Counted from the stretch's first letter, positions 24,963-38,771 are shown. The stretch is 64,000 nucleotides of DNA from Salinibius halmophilus (GCF_003577475.1 NZ_QPEP01000010.1:63200-127199); one strand, 5' to 3'. The notes: generated by a model not told the origin, from the sequence alone. Numbers and translations: made by a program.

Positions 24963-26182
24963 TGTTTTGGTTAGTTGCCGGAGTAATGACCGCCATAGCA
25001 GGCCTAGCGCTTTATTGGGGGTGGCAGCGTAATATTGGCTCGCAGCTTGAGCATGCAAGGTGGCAAACGCAAGTTCGTATTGCTCGCAAACGTATCGATG
25101 AGTTGAAACTGTCGCTAGAAGAGGGCGAGATTGACCAGCTGGCCTTCGATTTAGAAGAAGCAGAAATTGCCCGCCCACTGTTATCAGTCTCGCAAAAACA
25201 GCAGCTTAACCGGCGCCTGCCTATGGCTTGGGTGGCCGTGCCTGTTCTCTTTGTCGCCATCAGCTCGGTGTTGTTATATCAAAAGTACGGAGCCCAGGAA
25301 GGCTTGCAGTTATTGGCGATGCGGCAAGCGGGTATTGATACACCAGCTGAGCGCAACGAAGCACTGCAGGTGTGGCAAGCTTGGCAAGATAAACGCCCGA
25401 AAGACATTGAGGGCTGGTTAGGTCTTGCACTGGCGTACAGTCAAGGTGGGCGTTTTGAACAAGCCGAGCAAGCCTTCTTATCGACGCTTGCGGCGCTAAA
25501 CCGTCAAGAGTCACCCGCCGAACTAGATGAAGCCTATGTTTACGCTAACTTGGCACAAAACCGCTTTAACCAAAACCAGCAGCAGTTCGATCAGCAGACC
25601 GAGTTGTGGTTAGACAAAGCACTAGAGCTTAACCCGGATAGTGAACTAGGTTTGGGCTTGCGTGGTGTGCAGGGCTTTGCCAATGAAGACTGGCTGCAAG
25701 TTATTACTGCTTGGAATCGATTACTGCCAATGCTGGAGAATGCTCAAGAGCGAGCCGCCATTCAAGGGGCAATGGCGCAAGCGCGTAGTGCCTATGTTAA
25801 TGCTGGCGGTGATCCGGCTGCGCTGGCTGCCATCGAAGGGGTTGGCTTTGATGTGCTGATCAACCTAGAGGCGGATCGGCTTAACCTTGAGGATTACCCG
25901 GTGTTGTTCCTCATCGCCCGTCCACAGGGCGCAACCATGCCGGTTGCGGTTAGGCGTGTGTTAGTGGATCGCTTCCCAATGACTGTTCGCCTAAGTAGTT
26001 TGGATAGCATGGGAAATGGCATTTCAATGCTTGATTTTGAGTCATTGGAAATTGTTGCTAGGTTGTCGCAATCCGGTAGTGCTATTGCCCAGGAGGGAGA
26101 TTGGCAATCGGCCCCTGTACTAGCAGACATACCAGAAGACTACGTACCACTAACGCTTAGCATTGATCAGCCGGTACGCTAG
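24962..26182 (+). CDS. ccmI: Cytochrome c maturation protein CcmI
   Basis: A 406-residue apocytochrome chaperone. Two N-terminal membrane helices (about 2-20 and 88-106) enclose a leucine-rich cytoplasmic loop, then TPR repeats (about 140-270; ERFEQAEQAF and similar units) bind the apocytochrome C terminus, then a beta-rich C-terminal domain. It is the last gene of the ccm operon. Confidence 0.9.
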   Translation: MFWLVAGVMTAIAGLALYWGWQRNIGSQLEHARWQTQVRIARKRIDELKLSLEEGEIDQLAFDLEEAEIARPLLSVSQKQQLNRRLPMAWVAVPVLFVAISSVLLYQKYGAQEGLQLLAMRQAGIDTPAERNEALQVWQAWQDKRPKDIEGWLGLALAYSQGGRFEQAEQAFLSTLAALNRQESPAELDEAYVYANLAQNRFNQNQQQFDQQTELWLDKALELNPDSELGLGLRGVQGFANEDWLQVITAWNRLLPMLENAQERAAIQGAMAQARSAYVNAGGDPAALAAIEGVGFDVLINLEADRLNLEDYPVLFLIARPQGATMPVAVRRVLVDRFPMTVRLSSLDSMGNGISMLDFESLEIVARLSQSGSAIAQEGDWQSAPVLADIPEDYVPLTLSIDQPVR

Positions 26183-26251
26183 CAGTGGCATTCAAGTGCT
26201 GAGCTGGTTAGAATCCGAGACTTGTCACTTTGTTAAAGGATTCATCGCAGC

Positions 26252-29200
26252 ATGCGTTTAAAGGCCATCCGGCTTGCTGGTTTTAAAAGCTTTGTCGATC
26301 CAACCATGGTGCCGTTTCCTTCTAATATGACGGCCGTGGTTGGGCCTAATGGCTGTGGTAAATCCAATGTTATCGACGCCGTGCGCTGGGTAATGGGCGA
26401 AAGCTCAGCCAAACAGTTGCGCGGTGAGTCGATGACGGACGTGATTTTTAATGGTTCAACTCAGCGCCGCCCGGCTGGGCAGTGTAGTGTTGAGCTCATA
26501 TTTGATAACACCGACCGCACCCTAATTGGCCAATATGCGGCCTATGATGAAGTCTCGGTAAAGCGGGTTGTCACCCGTGATGGGCAAAGTAGTTACTTCC
26601 TCAACCAAGCTAAGTGCCGCCGCCGCGATATTACGGACCTATTTTTGGGGACTGGCTTAGGTCCCCGCTCTTACGCCATCATCGAACAAGGCATGATATC
26701 GCGCCTAATCGAATCTAAGCCTGACGAGCTTCGCATCTATGTTGAAGAAGCGGCAGGTATCTCGCGCTATAAAGAACGTCGAAAAGAAACTCAGCAGCGC
26801 ATGCAGCGCACGCAGGATAATTTGGTGCGTTTAACTGACTTGCGTGATGAGTTAGGCCGCCAGCTTGCCAACCTGCAAACGCAAGCTGAAACCGCCAAGC
26901 GCTATAAAGTGTTAAAAGCAGAAGAGCGGCAAAAGCGTGCTGAACTAGCTGCCATGCAATGGCAAACACAGCAGCAGGCGAAAGCTGAACTCGCGACACA
27001 GTGGTCTGAACACCAGCTTGCGGTCACTGAACTTGAAACCGAACAAGTTCGTTGTGAAACACTGCTTGAGCAGCATGAGCTTGCACTGCGTGACCAAGCC
27101 GACCACTATGAGCGCCAGCAGCAGGCTTTCTATCAAGCGGGCACTGAGGTTGCCAAAGCTGAGCAGTTGCTAAGCTTCACCCGCCAACAGGCCGAACGTG
27201 CCAATACCGATATCTCAGCCCTGCGCCAGCAAGAAGCCGAACTGGAAGAGCGCCAAGAGCAAGATCTCTTGCGAGTAGAGCAACTTCAGCAAAACCTTGC
27301 AGCACTGGACACATCTGCCAGTGACACAGAGCTCGCTGCTCTGGTGCAACAAGTGCAAGATGCGCGCCAGCGCCTAGAGCAGCGTCAGCACGAGTTGATT
27401 CGCTTGCAGTCAGCCAGTGGTGGGGTAGAGGCCGAGCAAGCGTCGATTAAAGAGCAAATTGCAAACTTGCAGCGCCGCCGCAGTCGTGAACAGTCGCGGT
27501 TAGCCAATATGTCTGAACAAGGTGATGACTTTGACCAGCAAGCGTTAGCACAAGCACAGGCTGATGCTGAACAAGCACAAGAAGCTTGGCAGGCCATTAC
27601 CGAGCAGCGCCAAGTAGTCGAACAGCAGGCCAATGAAACACGGGCGAAAATAGAGGCCTTGCGCCAACGACGCGATGCCAATATGGCTGAATTATCGGAT
27701 GCCAAAGCCGATTTGGCCACGGTCAATGGCCGAATCGCAGCAATGCGCGCTTCGTCTGCCGATGATTGGTTGGAAAAAAATGGCTTAGCCAAATCACGCT
27801 TACTGGATTTATTAACCGTGCATGACGAGCGCTGGCAGCCGGCGATTATGACCGTGTTAGGTCATCTGTTGTCAGCCCCAGTAACCGACGACCTAGCTCG
27901 ACTCAGTCAACTGCTACAGGATGCGCAAGAGCTAGATTTATTCGCGTTGCAAACCAGTGACGCAGCACCTGCAGCGCCCGGAAGCTTAGCAAGCCAACTG
28001 TCAGCACCGGTTGATCTATCAATTTGGCTAGCTGACGTATTTTGCTGTGAATCGGTTGATCAGGTGCCGGCAATGTTGGCACAGCATAACAGTGTGGTGT
28101 TGCCCGATGGGCGCTGGTTTGGTCAACATCATGTGGCGCTGCGCCGCGGTGCCGATAGTCAAAAAGATTGGCATGGCGAACAGACTCGCTTAGCGGCTGT
28201 GGTCGATGAGTTAGAGGTCGCATTAGAAGATATTGATGTCGACATTGAATCACTGCAATTGCAGCAATCTGGTAGCCAGCAGCGCTTGCAAGACTTGGTA
28301 GCGGGTGAACAGTTGCAGCGCCAGCAGTATGACGAAGCCTTAGCGCAGTATAATGAGCTAAATAGTCAGTGGCAGGCAATTGCCAGCCAGCGCGAAGCCG
28401 TGGCACAAACCCGTAGTCAAGTGGTTGATGAGCTTGAGGAAATTGCAATTGAGCTAGAAGAGCTCGAGATGCGCCTTGAAGACCTAGAAAATGATGCCAC
28501 TGATGATGAGCAGGCTTTGTTGCTTGAAGATGAAATTGAACGCCTACGTTTGCTCGTGGGTGAGCGTGAGTCGGCAGTCAATGATGCGCGCCAAGCACGC
28601 CATCAGCTAGATATACAAGCTACCCAGTTGCGCGAACAACTAAACGCTGCCAAGCAGGCGAGCGAACGCACAGGTGAGCAACTTGGCGAACTGGTTGAGC
28701 AAATCAACCAATCGCAAGCGGTTAAGCCAGTTGATTCGGGTGAGCTTGAAGCGGCACAGCTTGCTTTGCAAGAGGCAACAGAGTGGCAGGGCGAGTGTGA
28801 AAAACGCATGGCACAGGCCAAAGCGGTGACGACTGAAACCGAGGCGACGATTGCCAGTTTGCGCGATCAGATCAAGCAAATTGGCCACAAACAGTTAAGC
28901 GAGCGGCAAGCGCTAGAGGCGACCAGTGCCAAACAAGCTGCCGTGGATACCCGCTTGCAAGCCTTGCAAGAACAGTTGCACGAGGCAGATATCAATGTCC
29001 AGTTGGTGCTGCAAGAAATGCCAGACGATGCCAATGAAGAAGGCTGGAAGCGACGTGTTTCGGCGCTAAAAATGGAAATAGAACGTTTGGGGCCAATCAA
29101 TCTAGCGGCGATTGATGAATATGAAGTGCAAGGCCAGCGTAAGCGTTACCTGGATCAGCAGGACGAAGAGCTTAACAAAGCGCTTACCACCCTGCAGGCG

Positions 29201-29701
29201 GCCATAGATCGTATTGATAACGAAACCAAAACGCGCTTTGAAACTACGTTTAATGCCATTAATGCGGGTCTGTCGCAACTGTTCCCTAAGGTGTTTGGTG
29301 GTGGTACTGCTTGGTTAGCACTAACCGATGATGACATGCTCACCACTGGGGTAAGTATTATGGCTCGCCCGCCGGGCAAGCGAAATAGCACCATCCACCT
29401 ACTTTCTGGTGGTGAAAAAGCGCTAACGGCGCTAGCATTAGTGTTTGCCATCTTCCAATTGAACCCAGCGCCGTTTTGCATGCTAGATGAAGTGGACGCA
29501 CCATTGGACGATGCAAACGTTGGACGTTACGCTGAATTAGTATCGGCGATGTCCGATCAAGTACAATTCATATATATTACACATAACAAGGTTGCGATGG
29601 AGAAAGCACACCGCCTGGTTGGCGTTACGATGAACGAACCAGGTGTATCGCGACCGGTCACCGTTAATTTAGAGCAAGCTACCGCATTGGCAGAGGTTTA
29701 A
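26252..29701 (+). CDS. smc: Chromosome segregation protein SMC
   Basis: A 1149-residue ATPase that compacts and orders the chromosome. Head: Walker A GPNGCGKSN at residues 31-39; then long heptad coiled coils rich in Gln, Glu and Ala (about 165-500 and 670-1000) around a hinge (about 510-660); C-terminal ABC signature LSGGEK at about 1051 and Walker B FCMLDEVD (about 1075-1082). Length and order are those of bacterial SMC, not of MukB. ScpA and ScpB are not in the window. zipA follows 14 bases later. Confidence 0.96.
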   Translation: MRLKAIRLAGFKSFVDPTMVPFPSNMTAVVGPNGCGKSNVIDAVRWVMGESSAKQLRGESMTDVIFNGSTQRRPAGQCSVELIFDNTDRTLIGQYAAYDEVSVKRVVTRDGQSSYFLNQAKCRRRDITDLFLGTGLGPRSYAIIEQGMISRLIESKPDELRIYVEEAAGISRYKERRKETQQRMQRTQDNLVRLTDLRDELGRQLANLQTQAETAKRYKVLKAEERQKRAELAAMQWQTQQQAKAELATQWSEHQLAVTELETEQVRCETLLEQHELALRDQADHYERQQQAFYQAGTEVAKAEQLLSFTRQQAERANTDISALRQQEAELEERQEQDLLRVEQLQQNLAALDTSASDTELAALVQQVQDARQRLEQRQHELIRLQSASGGVEAEQASIKEQIANLQRRRSREQSRLANMSEQGDDFDQQALAQAQADAEQAQEAWQAITEQRQVVEQQANETRAKIEALRQRRDANMAELSDAKADLATVNGRIAAMRASSADDWLEKNGLAKSRLLDLLTVHDERWQPAIMTVLGHLLSAPVTDDLARLSQLLQDAQELDLFALQTSDAAPAAPGSLASQLSAPVDLSIWLADVFCCESVDQVPAMLAQHNSVVLPDGRWFGQHHVALRRGADSQKDWHGEQTRLAAVVDELEVALEDIDVDIESLQLQQSGSQQRLQDLVAGEQLQRQQYDEALAQYNELNSQWQAIASQREAVAQTRSQVVDELEEIAIELEELEMRLEDLENDATDDEQALLLEDEIERLRLLVGERESAVNDARQARHQLDIQATQLREQLNAAKQASERTGEQLGELVEQINQSQAVKPVDSGELEAAQLALQEATEWQGECEKRMAQAKAVTTETEATIASLRDQIKQIGHKQLSERQALEATSAKQAAVDTRLQALQEQLHEADINVQLVLQEMPDDANEEGWKRRVSALKMEIERLGPINLAAIDEYEVQGQRKRYLDQQDEELNKALTTLQAAIDRIDNETKTRFETTFNAINAGLSQLFPKVFGGGTAWLALTDDDMLTTGVSIMARPPGKRNSTIHLLSGGEKALTALALVFAIFQLNPAPFCMLDEVDAPLDDANVGRYAELVSAMSDQVQFIYITHNKVAMEKAHRLVGVTMNEPGVSRPVTVNLEQATALAEV

Positions 29702-29715
29702 GGGGCTATAACAGC

Positions 29716-33011
<3,296 letters not shown>

Positions 33012-33015
<4 letters not shown>

Positions 33016-33239
33016 TTATCCCAGTCAGTGCACTAGAACCAGCTACCTTACGTAACCTTATTGAGAACTTTGTTACCAGTGGTGCCAGTGATATTGAACA
33101 CCTAGATTGGACGCTGGAAGATAAGGTTCAACATGTTGAGAGAGGGTTGCGCGCTGGGTCGCTGTATATTGTTTTTGATGAAGCCAGTGAATCTTGCACA
33201 ATCCTTACCCTAGACCAATGGCAAGAGATGAATAAATAG
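33012..33239 (+). CDS. yheU: YheU family protein
   Basis: A 75-residue cytoplasmic protein of the UPF0270/YheU family. The family pattern is clear: MIIPVSALEPATLRNLIENF at the start and a central TLEDKVQHVERGL. Function is unknown. The ATG at 33012 overlaps the preceding stop. Confidence 0.85.
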
Positions 33240-33241
33240 TG

Positions 33242-33709
33242 ATGTGGTTAATAATATTGGCGGTTGCCATCGTATTGGGTTTGGCTGGCTATGCTGGGTA
33301 CCTGTTATGGCAAGTAAAGCAGCAGCGCATCAAGCTTGAAGCAAGCCGAGCGCAACGGCTAAAAACTGAGCAAAGTAAACACGATTACGTTGCCGAAAGT
33401 TGTCGTGTCATCGCGCGCCATATTGTTGAAGGTGAGTTAAATATCTCAGAAGGTGCCATCCGCTTAAAAGTGCTGCTCGACAACATTAATTTGTCAGATA
33501 TCGATAAACAACGGTTTGTTGCCTTTGAGCGCTTGTACGAGCAAGTAAAAGATCTTGATACCCATGACGCGCGTGCGCAACTAACGGTTAACGAACGCAA
33601 GGCGCAAGACCGTGTGCGCCACAAGGCTGAGTATCAACATCAGGAAAGTGTTACCAATGCCGCGAAAGCGTTACTGGAGTTTGATCTTAACCGCTATCGC
33701 CCGAGTTAG
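33242..33709 (+). CDS. DUF2489 family membrane-anchored protein
   Basis: A 155-residue protein with one N-terminal membrane helix (about 3-22) and a charged helical cytoplasmic domain; the block YVAESCRVIARHIVEGELNI (about 48-68) marks DUF2489, a gammaproteobacterial family without known function. A GTG at 33239 is a possible alternative start overlapping the yheU stop. Its 3' end overlaps the convergent DUF11-like gene by 4 bases. Confidence 0.78.
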   Translation: MWLIILAVAIVLGLAGYAGYLLWQVKQQRIKLEASRAQRLKTEQSKHDYVAESCRVIARHIVEGELNISEGAIRLKVLLDNINLSDIDKQRFVAFERLYEQVKDLDTHDARAQLTVNERKAQDRVRHKAEYQHQESVTNAAKALLEFDLNRYRPS

Positions 33710-34134
33710 TCGGGCGCATTAACAATTACGCGAAACCGCAATACGATCTGGTCACCAGCGTCTAGCAGTGGAATGGTCCACCTTAATTGGGTGATCTGAT
33801 CAAGGCGCTGACCTTGCAATTGGCTGACTGGAAAAAACTGACCGTTGGCGTTGCCAACAAATGGATTGAAGCGCGCTTCAGGTAACTCATAAAGCTTGGT
33901 GAGCTCTGGAATCGGGTTATCGACCTCAAAATTGGTGGCAGCACTGGTGCCAATATTGTTGATGTGCAACTCCATTAAAATAATGTCGCCTGGATCAACG
34001 AACTCTACCGGCTGTTTAACCACCTCTCCCGCTTTGGGCACCTCAATAAAGGCATAGCTGTCTAAAACTAATTCCGCGTCAGCACTGGCAAAAAAACTGA
34101 TACCGACGAGTAGCAATGCAGTTAGCAATCTCAT
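33706..34134 (-). CDS. DUF11-like secreted protein
   Basis: A 142-residue protein with a clear signal peptide (about 1-20, ending ASA) and one beta-sandwich repeat; the pattern VKQPVEFVDPGDIILMELHINNIGTSAATNFEVDNPIP is that of DUF11/conserved-repeat domains found in surface and periplasmic proteins. AAGGGG precedes the ATG. It lacks any anchor, so it is probably periplasmic or secreted. Specific role unknown. Confidence 0.7.
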   Translation of the reverse strand: MRLLTALLLVGISFFASADAELVLDSYAFIEVPKAGEVVKQPVEFVDPGDIILMELHINNIGTSAATNFEVDNPIPELTKLYELPEARFNPFVGNANGQFFPVSQLQGQRLDQITQLRWTIPLLDAGDQIVLRFRVIVNAPD

Positions 34135-34196
34135 TGCATTCCCCTTGTTATAATTTTTTTGCCAGCCTAACCCAAATTGGCTTGTTTTGGGAATGC

Positions 34197-35081
34197 CTAT
34201 GCGACTAAATCGCTGAGATCTTGCAATAAATAGTTAATCTGTTCAGCTTGCAAGGTGAAATCCGTGGCAGCCGCCATGGTATCGTCGTCTTGGTAGTCAT
34301 CATTGTCGTCAAACAGGGTTTCACTGAACTTAATGCGCTTGATCAACCCATCTTTGTCCAAGATAAACTGGATGCGATCACGCCAGTTACACAGAAGCTT
34401 GCTGACTTGCCAGTCGTCGGCGAGGAGCTGTTTGCATTCATCTAGCGATAGTTCATGGTTTTTGTGGCGAGTGATGGTGTCTGTCTCGCCAGTTTGGCGC
34501 AGTTCAAACTCATCTCCGGCGGCTAGCAATTCTCCATGTTCACCAACGAAGGTCTCGGTAAGTAGGTTGGCGATATTCAGTTTACTGGCTAGTGGTACCG
34601 CTGGCAGCGTGCCCAAAGCCTCGCGCAATAGTGATAACAGCTCATCGGCGCGACTGGCACTGCCAACTCCAATAATCACATAACCAGCGTCGCGATTGAT
34701 ATACAGCCAATGTTGCTGGGTGCGAGTAAATGCGCGTGGTAGCAGTTCAAAAGTAATCTCATCTTTCAGCGTCTGGCGCTCATTACGACCAACTTTGCGA
34801 CTTTCTTTTTGTTCAATCTGCTCTACTTTTTCAGCCAAGGCTTCGCTAATAACCGAGCTTGGCAATAGGCGCTCTTGGCGCTTAATGGCCATAAGGGTGT
34901 TATGCCCTTGGTTGAAGCAAAATGCGTCGCCGCCTGGCAGGGGTGGGCAGAAGCCTAGGCTAACTTGTTGCTGCTGACTGCAAGGTTGAAATTCATGCTC
35001 AGCAAGTGCCTGTTCTAGCGTGGTATCGTCGACTAATTGATCGGTTTTGATAGGAAAGATGACGAGGTTCTTAAACCACAT
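34197..35081 (-). CDS. rdgC: Recombination-associated protein RdgC
   Basis: A 294-residue nucleoid-associated protein that forms a ring around DNA and restrains RecA. The N terminus MWFKNLVIFPI and the LGFCPPLPGGDAFCFNQGHNTLMAI stretch (about 43-67) are diagnostic. Slightly shorter than the 303 residues of the E. coli protein. It is divergent from the rhombosortase gene. Confidence 0.93.
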   Translation of the reverse strand: MWFKNLVIFPIKTDQLVDDTTLEQALAEHEFQPCSQQQQVSLGFCPPLPGGDAFCFNQGHNTLMAIKRQERLLPSSVISEALAEKVEQIEQKESRKVGRNERQTLKDEITFELLPRAFTRTQQHWLYINRDAGYVIIGVGSASRADELLSLLREALGTLPAVPLASKLNIANLLTETFVGEHGELLAAGDEFELRQTGETDTITRHKNHELSLDECKQLLADDWQVSKLLCNWRDRIQFILDKDGLIKRIKFSETLFDDNDDYQDDDTMAAATDFTLQAEQINYLLQDLSDLVA

Positions 35082-35153
35082 GCATTACCCCTTTGCTTGT
35101 TGAATAAAGCAAGGCATTATGAACCAGCGATGGAAACCTGCAAGAGAATAATA

Positions 35154-35756
35154 ATGACATTAGTAAAGCAGTATTTTGGTTGGGGCTTGTTAGTGCTACT
35201 TATGGCAATCGTTGAGCTACCCTTTCTTCAGTTGAAGCAATATTTCTACTTTGATCAACAGTATGTTGAGTTAGGCCAGGTGTGGCGTATTGTCACGACC
35301 CACCTAGTGCACATGAATCTCACCCACTTTGCGATGAACTTTTTAGGGTTGGCGATCATCGCTTGGGTGGGGCCGCGTTGGCTAACGGATTGGCGGGCGT
35401 TGCCTTTCAATTTGTGGCTATTTTTGCTGGTGGGTTATGGTATTTGGGAGGTTGCCAAGGCCGATCCTGCCTTTAATGCCTATTTTGGTTTTTCTGGTGT
35501 TCTGTATGGTTGGCTGGTAGTAGCCTTGGCTTTCGCACCAAACTACAGCATTCCTATTCGCATCTTGGCGGCTGGCTTTATCTCAGCGAAAGTGTTGCTC
35601 GAGCAAATACCTGGCTTTAGCTTTGTTGCCACAGATGCTGCCATAGGCGCGCCTGTGATGGTACAGGCGCACTTGTTCGGGCTATTAGGGGCAATCATCG
35701 TCATGCCTATTTTGTGGCGCTTGTTCATTAAGCCCGCGCGTGCAACACCTCAATAA
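35154..35756 (+). CDS. rrtA: Rhombosortase
   Basis: A 200-residue rhomboid-type intramembrane protease with about six helices. The catalytic serine lies in YFGFSGVLYGWL (about residue 110) and the histidine in VQAHLFGLLGA (about 170); the HLVHMNLTHFAMNFLGL segment is also typical. Rhombosortases cleave proteins carrying a C-terminal GlyGly-CTERM tag. None of the proteins in this window appears to carry that tag, so the substrates are elsewhere. The start is ATG 35154, with AGAGAA upstream. Its 3' end overlaps the convergent LysR gene. Confidence 0.85.
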   Translation: MTLVKQYFGWGLLVLLMAIVELPFLQLKQYFYFDQQYVELGQVWRIVTTHLVHMNLTHFAMNFLGLAIIAWVGPRWLTDWRALPFNLWLFLLVGYGIWEVAKADPAFNAYFGFSGVLYGWLVVALAFAPNYSIPIRILAAGFISAKVLLEQIPGFSFVATDAAIGAPVMVQAHLFGLLGAIIVMPILWRLFIKPARATPQ

Positions 35757-36603
35757 AACGTTTCGCAGCATTGCTCATGGTGCGCCCGCGCATGGCTAAG
35801 TAGCCAAGGTGGCGCACCGGTGTGGCCGCCGAAACCGGCAATTCAACCAAGGGTGATTGGATCATGTTGCGCGGCAGTACCGACCAGCCAAGGCCGCTCG
35901 CTACAAGCGTGCGAATGGTTTCAATATAATTCACAGGAATGGTTGGTCGCAGTGGTAGTTTGTGGCGGCTAAATAGCTGCGCCACTAGCTCGAACGTGGT
36001 GGTATTCGTCTCAGGCAAGATGCAATCCGAGTAGGCCAATTCGTTAAGCTGTACCTGCTTTCTATTCGCCAATGGGTGTTCACCTGAGGCGGCGAAACAC
36101 AATTCATCGCGCCATAGTTTGGTGGCATTTAGTTCGCTGCTCAGTTGTTTTGGCAACGTAATAAATGCCAACTCTATGCGCCGCTGCTTGAGTGCGGCAA
36201 TCGCTTCCTCGGAACTCATAAACTGAAGTTCTAGGTTTACATCTGGGTGCAGTTGCCGGTAGGCCTTTAATACATGCGGTAAACGGTGTATGCCAATATG
36301 GTGGCTGCAGGCAATATTAAGTGTGCCAGTCACATGTAGCGCTAAATTGTTCATTACCAGGCTGGCTTCATCAAGCTCTGCCATAATGCGTTTGGCAATA
36401 GGTACTAATGCTGCGCCTGCCTCGGTTAGCTGTAGGTTGCGACCAATGCGATCGAACAAAGGGCTGCCCACCTCATCCTCTAACACCTTGATGCGCTTGC
36501 TCACCGCAGGTTGTGAGATGTGCAAGGCTTGGGACGCGGCGGAAAATGATCCAAGTTCGGCTATTTTTACTAAGGCCGCCAAGCCTTGTAAGTCAAGATT
36601 CAT
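35728..36603 (-). CDS. LysR family transcriptional regulator
   Basis: A 291-residue regulator. The N-terminal winged helix-turn-helix (about 1-60; GSFSAASQALHISQPAVSKRIKVLEDEVG) binds DNA and the rest is a periplasmic-binding-protein-like effector domain. It is divergent from leuC across about 100 bases. By position it could control leuCDB, but it could also control itself only. Its 3' end overlaps the rhombosortase gene by 29 bases. Confidence 0.9.
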   Translation of the reverse strand: MNLDLQGLAALVKIAELGSFSAASQALHISQPAVSKRIKVLEDEVGSPLFDRIGRNLQLTEAGAALVPIAKRIMAELDEASLVMNNLALHVTGTLNIACSHHIGIHRLPHVLKAYRQLHPDVNLELQFMSSEEAIAALKQRRIELAFITLPKQLSSELNATKLWRDELCFAASGEHPLANRKQVQLNELAYSDCILPETNTTTFELVAQLFSRHKLPLRPTIPVNYIETIRTLVASGLGWSVLPRNMIQSPLVELPVSAATPVRHLGYLAMRGRTMSNAAKRFIEVLHARA

Positions 36604-36702
36604 AGCTCATGGTTATAGATGTTATGAAAAATATCAATTTGAGTGATTGTAGCAACCGACGTATCATTTGTCAGTGTTGCAGAGTGAGTAATGGAGCTCG
36701 TT
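36604..36702. promoter_or_regulatory. Divergent LysR/leuC intergenic region
   Basis: About 100 bases between divergent starts, AT-rich near the LysR start. LysR-type regulators normally bind T-N11-A sites here; I see no convincing single site. GGAG at 36693-36696 sets the leuC start at 36703. Confidence 0.45.
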
Positions 36703-38130
36703 ATGGGCAAAACCTTATATGACAAATTATGGGACGCACACGTCGTGGATACGCGCGATGATGGCACGTCATTATTGTATATCGACCGGCAGTTGTTGCA
36801 TGAAGTGACCTCGCCACAGGCGTTTGAGGGGCTGCGCATTGCTGGGCGCAAGCCATGGCGCATAGCGGCTAACCTAGCTACGCCAGATCACAATGTGCCA
36901 ACCAGTGCCGCCGAGCGTACGCAAGGCATCAATGGCATTGCTGATCCGGTGTCGAAAATTCAGGTGCAAACCCTTGATGACAACTGTAATGAGTTTGGTG
37001 TGATGCAGTTTGCCATGGGTGACCAGCGTCAAGGCATCGTACACGTAGTCGGCCCAGAGCAAGGTGCCACGCTACCTGGCATGACCGTTGTTTGTGGTGA
37101 CTCGCACACGGCAACCCACGGTGCATTTGCTGCACTGGCCCACGGTATTGGTACCAGTGAAGTAGAGCATGTGCTTGCGACACAGTGTTTGTTGCAGCGC
37201 AAAATGAAAAACATGTTGGTTCAGGTGAATGGCAAGGTTGGCCCTGGCATTACCGGTAAAGATATTGTTTTGCATGTGATTGGCGTTATCGGCACGGCTG
37301 GCGGCAATGGTTGCGCCATTGAGTTTGCCGGTGAAGCCATTCGAGACTTGTCGATGGAAGGTCGTATGTCGGTGTGCAATATGGCCATTGAAGCCGGTGC
37401 TCGCGTTGGGCTAGTGGCGGTGGATGAAAAAACCATCGACTATTTAAAAGACCGCCCGTTTGCACCAAAAGCGGAGCAGTGGCAGCAAGCAGTTGACTAC
37501 TGGCGCACCCTAGTATCAGACGCTGATGCACAGTTTGACAAGGTAGTGGAAATTAACGCTAGTGATATTGAGCCGCAAGTGTCTTGGGGAACGTCTCCTG
37601 AGATGGTTGTGCCAGTGTCGGGCAAGGTGCCAGCTTTAGCACAAGCTAAAAGTGATGTGCAGCGCAAAGACTGGCAACGTGCTTATGAGTATATGGGGTT
37701 GGCACCAGAGCAAAGCATCGAGTCCATTCAGTTGGATCGTGTGTTCATTGGCTCTTGCACAAACTCGCGTATTGAAGATATTCGTGCGGCTGCAGCCGTT
37801 GCCAAAGGTCGCAAGGTAGCAAGCTCGGTTAAACAAGCCATGGTGGTGCCGGGTTCTGGTTTGGTTAAAGCTCAAGCCGAAGCAGAAGGTTTGCATGAAG
37901 TGTTGCTCGAGGCTGGGTTTGAATGGCGTGAGCCAGGTTGCTCAATGTGCTTGGCGATGAATGCCGACCGCCTAGGAGCGGGTGAGCACTGCGCCTCTAC
38001 TTCAAACCGTAACTTTGAAGGTCGCCAAGGTTTTGGCGGGCGCACACACCTAGTTAGCCCAGCGATGGCAGCGGCAGCAGCCATTGCTGGTCATTTTGTC
38101 GATGTACGTACCATGGTGGAGGAAGCATGA
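36703..38130 (+). CDS. leuC: 3-isopropylmalate dehydratase large subunit
   Basis: A 475-residue iron-sulfur aconitase-family enzyme of leucine synthesis that isomerises 2-isopropylmalate to 3-isopropylmalate with LeuD. The [4Fe-4S] cysteines are in [13 protein letters not shown] and [14 protein letters not shown] 36703 is chosen over 36691 because GGAG is 6 bases before it. Overlaps leuD by 4 bases. Confidence 0.97.
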   Translation: MGKTLYDKLWDAHVVDTRDDGTSLLYIDRQLLHEVTSPQAFEGLRIAGRKPWRIAANLATPDHNVPTSAAERTQGINGIADPVSKIQVQTLDDNCNEFGVMQFAMGDQRQGIVHVVGPEQGATLPGMTVVCGDSHTATHGAFAALAHGIGTSEVEHVLATQCLLQRKMKNMLVQVNGKVGPGITGKDIVLHVIGVIGTAGGNGCAIEFAGEAIRDLSMEGRMSVCNMAIEAGARVGLVAVDEKTIDYLKDRPFAPKAEQWQQAVDYWRTLVSDADAQFDKVVEINASDIEPQVSWGTSPEMVVPVSGKVPALAQAKSDVQRKDWQRAYEYMGLAPEQSIESIQLDRVFIGSCTNSRIEDIRAAAAVAKGRKVASSVKQAMVVPGSGLVKAQAEAEGLHEVLLEAGFEWREPGCSMCLAMNADRLGAGEHCASTSNRNFEGRQGFGGRTHLVSPAMAAAAAIAGHFVDVRTMVEEA

Positions 38131-38771
38131 AAGCGTTTACCGTAGAGCAGGGTATCGTTGCACCAATGGATCGTGCCAACATTGATACCGACATGATTAT
38201 CCCAAAGCAGTTCTTGAAATCGATCAAGCGCACCGGCTTTGGCCCTAATTTGTTTGATGAGTTGCGCTATCTTGATGTTGGCCAGCCCGGCATGGACAAC
38301 AGCAAGCGCCCATTAAACGAGAGTTTTGTGTTAAATCAACCGCGCTACCAAGGTGCTTCGGTACTGTTGGCACGTGAGAACTTCGGATGTGGTTCGAGCC
38401 GTGAGCACGCGCCGTGGGCGCTAGACGATTATGGCTTTCGTGCTGTGATTGCGCCAAGTTTTGCTGATATTTTCTACAACAACTGTTTCAAGAATGGTCT
38501 GTTACCAATCGTATTAGACGATGCCATTGTTGATCAGCTGTTTAGTGAAGTGGCCGCAACGGAAGGTTACCAGCTAACGGTTGATCTATCTGAGCAAGTG
38601 GTTGTAACCCCTGGCGAAGAACGATTCGCCTTTGAGGTGGATGCGTTTCGCAAGCATTGTTTATTAAACGGCCTGGATGACATAGGCCTGACCTTGCAAG
38701 AAGCCGACAAAATTAAGAACTATGAGCAGCAGCGTAAGGCGGTAACGCCATGGTTGTTTGCTGACGTGTAA
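38127..38771 (+). CDS. leuD: 3-isopropylmalate dehydratase small subunit
   Basis: A 214-residue partner of LeuC. The swivel-domain motif [15 protein letters not shown] (about 88-102) and [17 protein letters not shown] near the N terminus are standard. Coupled to leuC by ATGA. Confidence 0.97.
   Translation: MKAFTVEQGIVAPMDRANIDTDMIIPKQFLKSIKRTGFGPNLFDELRYLDVGQPGMDNSKRPLNESFVLNQPRYQGASVLLARENFGCGSSREHAPWALDDYGFRAVIAPSFADIFYNNCFKNGLLPIVLDDAIVDQLFSEVAATEGYQLTVDLSEQVVVTPGEERFAFEVDAFRKHCLLNGLDDIGLTLQEADKIKNYEQQRKAVTPWLFADV

Noticed and set aside
27903-28448. Open frame of 181 codons antisense to smc
   Set aside because: It lies within the smc hinge and coiled-coil region, has no family resemblance and no ribosome site.
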